A DNA stretch of 64,000 nucleotides, from assembly GCA_029339505.1 (NCBI GenBank), contig JAQISU010000003.1, positions 20,219,001-20,283,000 on the forward strand. The letters are read 5' to 3'. A model generated the notes under the pieces. The model was not told the DNA's origin, made no database searches, and saw only the letters and a list, made by a program, of their open reading frames with translations. This stretch comes from Unio delphinus. Taxonomy: Eukaryota > Mollusca > Bivalvia > Unionida > Unionidae. The translations under genes were made by a program, and so were the position numbers. Numbering within the stretch: position 1 is the first letter of the stretch; each line of letters begins with the position of its first letter. Positions 60,137 to 64,000 of the stretch are shown in pieces.

Positions 60137-61116
60137 ATAAAAGCATTTAACAAGGACTTTTGAATAGGTTGAAATGGATATAACATTTAACAAGGGCCTT
60201 TGAATAGGTTGAAATGGATATCACATTTAACAAGGTCCTTTGAAATAGACTGAAATGGATATTCCATTAACAAGGACTTTTGAATAGGTTGAAGTGGATA
60301 TAACATTTAACAAGGGCCTTTGAATAGGTTGAAGTGGATATAACATTTAACAAGGGCCTTTGAATAGGTTGAAATGGATATTTAACAAGGGCCTTTGAAA
60401 AAGACTGAAATGGATAGTCCATTAACAAGGACTTTTGAATAGGTTGAAGTGGATATAACATTTAACAAGGGCCTTTTAAATAGATCGAAATGTATATTCC
60501 ATTTAACAAGGATTTTTGGATAAGTTGAAATGGATATAAAATTTAAGGATTTTTTTTAATAGACTGAAATGGATAAGATATTTAACAAGAACTTTTGGAT
60601 AGGTTGAAATAGAAATATAATTTAAGAAGGATTTTTTAATAGATTAAAATGGATATACAATTTAAGAAGGGTTTTGGATAGATTGAAATGGATATAACAT
60701 TTAACAAGAACTTTTGGATAGGTTGAAATGGATATAAAATTTAAGAGGGATTTTTTAATAGACTGAAATGGATATTCCATTTAACAAGGACTTTTGGATC
60801 AGTTGAAATGGATATAAAATTTAAGAAGGATTTTGAATAGACTGAAATGGATATAATATTTAACTAGGCTGTTTGAAAGACTGAACACTATTTGAATAGA
60901 TTGAATATAACATTTAACAAGACTTTTTTAATAGACTGAAATATTTGTAACGTTTAACAAGACTGTTTTAATAGACTGAAATGGATATAACATTTAACAA
61001 GACTTTTTTGAATAGACTGAAATAGATATAATATTTAACAAAGACTTTTTGAATATACTGATATGGATATAACATTTAAAAAGGCTGTTTGAAAGACTGA
61101 ACACTTTTTGAATAGA

Positions 61117-61191
<75 letters not shown>

Positions 61192-61231
61192 CATTTAACA
61201 AAGACTTTTTGAATATACTGAAATGGATATT
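60137..61231. repeat. Minisatellite, ~40-bp unit, right copy
   Basis: Unit-for-unit match to 553-1622, with one base change noted (taacgttt at about 60,953 for taacattt) and a longer TA tract (about 61,120-61,190). Confidence 0.95.
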
Positions 61232-61457
61232 AATAAGATACCAATTACCAAATCACAAGCGGCTGCATAAATTTTCTAATAACGGCACACCGGAGGTATA
61301 CGGAAGTTACTGCCAGTCAGCATCGGCGGTCATGAATTGAGTTATACTAAAATCTATGGAAGCATGTTAGAGCCAATCGTTCCATCGCTGCATCGTATAT
61401 TATTTGACCATGTGATGCGATGGTAATTTCATTCGCTCCATTGCCTCATCGTGGTAT

Positions 61458-61769
61458 CAGAGGCGTAGCTGTGATATTTTGCGCCCTGGACGAACTATAA
61501 AATTGGCGCCCCAGCCCGCTCCCCGTTGAATCACATTTTTCTATTACATTGAATAAGGAAAACAACAAGTGGTTGACAGGCAGCATCATCACTGTAGATG
61601 GCAGACGTATCAGATGACACGTCTACTGAGCCGCTGCATCGATCTTGTGACCGATTTATAATCCTTGTTTACTTATTATAATGTAACGTTGTAAGCCTCA
61701 TTTTGGCGCCCCTGTACCTTGGCGCCCGGGGACATATGTACTCCCCTGCACCCCCTCGCTACGCCTCTG
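61458..61769. mobile_element. hAT-like MITE, copy 3
   Basis: Duplicate of 1850-2162 carried by the segmental duplication, one base shorter. It is flanked by the same cgtggtat and cgcggtat, so it did not insert independently. Confidence 0.9.
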
Positions 61770-63344
61770 CGCGGTATGCACATGGGAGGAGAATAAACTA
61801 CAAAGCATGCGGTCACTAGGTAACCAGAATAAAGATATTTACCAGAATGAATAAGGGGAAAATGGAATTACCTATATATTATGTACTACCACCAAAAAAT
61901 CGAAGATTTTATTTCTGTTCTAACAGATCTTGACCTACTTGAAAAAGTGCAATGTAACAATTTTGTTTTCTAACACTTTGGGTTTACTTTTACTTTTCAT
62001 TTTTTTTTACTTCTCAGATATCACAATTAACTGGTAAAAAGTGACCAAAAGAAATAGCAATATTATTCAAAATCTAAAAAAAATGTAACAAAAAATCAAA
62101 ATAACGTATTATTTTTACATGAAAATTATTAACAATGTCAAAATGCATTAGTTTTGGAATAGTATTGTTGTTAACAGAGAATATAATGTTCAAATTAGTG
62201 CTCATTTACATTAAAGTTTCCAAAAACATTGAACAAAAAAAATGAATGCTTTTTTTTCTAATAAATTACAAAAATAACCAAAATTAATGTATTATTTACA
62301 AATGTTTCTAGCAATTTACAAGACGTTACAAAATAGAAAAACATAATGTGTTATATGCACACATTTAGTATCAAGGACATACATTATATGTTTTTGAGGG
62401 CTTTTAAATAGAGTGTCAAAATGACCTTTTGTTATAAATCTTACATTTTGCATGGAAGATGTTAATGTGATTTAAGTAAATCCATTCATTGTAAGTCATA
62501 ATAAGACAAAATAATTGATCTAGGATGATCGCGTTTAACAGGGCTGATACTTCATCAGTAGAGGTACGCGAGGCAATACATTGCAGTACCTGTATTCATT
62601 AATAGCTAATTGGGGAGTGAATAAAAAATGCATAATAAATGCAGGGTCTAATTGTTATGTTGCCTTGTGTTGTCTTTACCTAACAAGAGTATGATGAGAG
62701 TATTTTGAATGATACAGATTCACTGGGACTTCTTTCAATCTGTTGTAGACCATTTCTCTGAAATATTTATGTATAAATGAAAAAGTAAACATGTAATGAA
62801 TGAAACTTCAATTGTGCAAGAAAAGTCTGGAAACATTTTTTTATGATTAGCTTTATTCGATAATCATTCAATACAATTTTTGTCATACGCCTCATATTTT
62901 CTAAATTAAAGTTATTTTTAATTTATAAATTTCGGAAGCCAATAAACCATAAAATCCATTGCTATATCGGATTATATTATGTTCCCAGTTTGTAAAGTGA
63001 TTAAAAGAATTACCTCTCTGAGTTAGTTTTGTATAAAATCATGAATCAAGCAGAATGTTTTTCACCATCTGGAATTTGGTAGTCAAAGACAAAATAGCTT
63101 TTTTGGAGGTATTTTAGAACACTTGTTCTGCAAAATACTGAAATAGACAATTGGTGTAAATATGATAATTTCATTAATGTAATTATTAGATATATAGTAA
63201 ATCAACAATCGTTAATGTTGAATCCAGATATATTGACGTCAGAGGAATAACCTCATTTTTTACTCACAGTAGAAAAGAAGGAAAACTATAGAGATATTTA
63301 CACAAGAGAAATGTATTGACTCTTATTCAACGAAGGAAAAATGC

Positions 63345-64000
63345 AACAATACATACATAGTTAACAATACATACATAGTTAACATTACATACATACTTAA
63401 GAATACATACATACTTAACAATACATACATACTTAACAATACATACATAGTTAACAATACATACATAGTTAACAATACATAACATAGTTAACAATACATA
63501 CATAGTTAACAATACATACATAGTTAACATTACATACATAGTTAACATTACATACATACTTAAGAATACATACATACTTAACAATACATACATACTTAAC
63601 AATACATACATAGTTAACAATACATACATAGTTAACAATACATAACATAGTTAACAATACATACATAGTTAACAATACATACATAGTTAACATTACATAC
63701 ATACTTAAGAATACATACATACTTAACAATACATACATACTTAACAATACATACATAGTTAACAATACATACATACTTAACAATACATACATAGTTAACA
63801 TTACATACATACTTAAGAATACATACATACTTAACAATACATACATACTTAACAATACATACATAGTTAACAATACATACATAGTTAACAATACATAACA
63901 TAGTTAACAATACATACATAGTTAACAATACATACATAGTTAACAATACATACATAGTTAACAATACATAGTTAACAATACATACATACTTAACAATACA
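63345..64000. repeat. 18-bp satellite array, right copy (cut by window end)
   Basis: The same 18-bp unit as 3741-4924, but with a higher-order pattern: a block containing aacattacatacatactt, aagaatacatacatactt and a cataaca deletion unit recurs about every 90-165 bases from 63,380 to 63,900. The left array has that block once. Confidence 0.96.

Larger units (their letters stand above)
59588..64000. repeat. Segmental duplication, right copy (cut by window end)
   Basis: Near-identical, same-orientation repeat of 3-about 4400. Sequence left of 59,588 shares nothing with the window start beyond this point that can be tested, so the true left boundary is unknown. Confidence 0.93.

Overview
The window is eukaryotic and almost certainly from a marine mollusc, most likely a bivalve. 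It is AT-rich, with long TA, CA, AG and ATT microsatellites, many minisatellites, GT-AG exon remnants and very few long reading frames. The species call rests on recalled family knowledge: the tRNA-derived SINE bodies near 7.5 and 54.4 kb look like those common in bivalves. There are no operons, ribosome binding sites or prokaryotic genes. The protein-coding content that can be defended is small, and most of the longest open frames are translated tandem repeats.

Layout. About 1-4.9 kb and 59.6-64 kb are two nearly identical copies of one segment, containing a ~40-bp minisatellite, a hAT-like MITE, AT-rich spacer and an 18-bp satellite. Between them, 5-12.4 kb holds microsatellites, a solo LTR, a SINE, LINE tails and one exon-like terminal coding segment (8.57 kb). 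13.0-14.15 kb is a 25-bp minisatellite. 14.8-18.4 kb is a long, decayed CR1/L2-type LINE carrying a nested MITE. 19.6-22.9 kb is a decayed tyrosine-recombinase (DIRS/Ngaro-type) retrotransposon on the minus strand. It is followed by a 507-bp tandem duplication, a ~1.96-kb inverted-repeat DNA element with an 8-bp target duplication, and an SGNH-hydrolase fragment broken by a 137-bp MITE.

27.4-43.1 kb is the most structured part. A module made of a tRNA-like cassette between inverted repeats, a short conserved candidate first exon with a splice donor, and minisatellites is present three times (A 27.45-30.8, B 36.6-37.3, C 37.4-43.05 kb). Between and inside the copies lie a rearranged LINE with a nested solo LTR, a broken Polinton-like DNA polymerase B fragment and a 1.66-kb DNA element inserted in a minisatellite.

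On the plus strand, just downstream of copy C, is the one recognisable host gene: a tissue inhibitor of metalloproteinases (TIMP). Exon 1 is at 43,552-43,675 and exon 2 at 53,641-53,780; they join in phase and keep the TIMP N-terminal cysteine pattern. A possible third exon lies at 55.8 kb. The ~10-kb first intron holds a solo-LTR-like element, a MITE and ~7 kb of degraded coding-like sequence of unknown, possibly viral, origin. 57.6-59.1 kb carries the best-preserved LINE reverse transcriptase frame (350 codons).

Apart from TIMP and a few orphan exon-like segments, the window is a record of nested insertions, duplications and repeat expansion. No complete new multi-gene system is visible. 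The leading candidates for something undescribed are the inverted-repeat tRNA-like cassette found in both orientations, the triplicated first-exon module and the coding-like block in TIMP intron 1.
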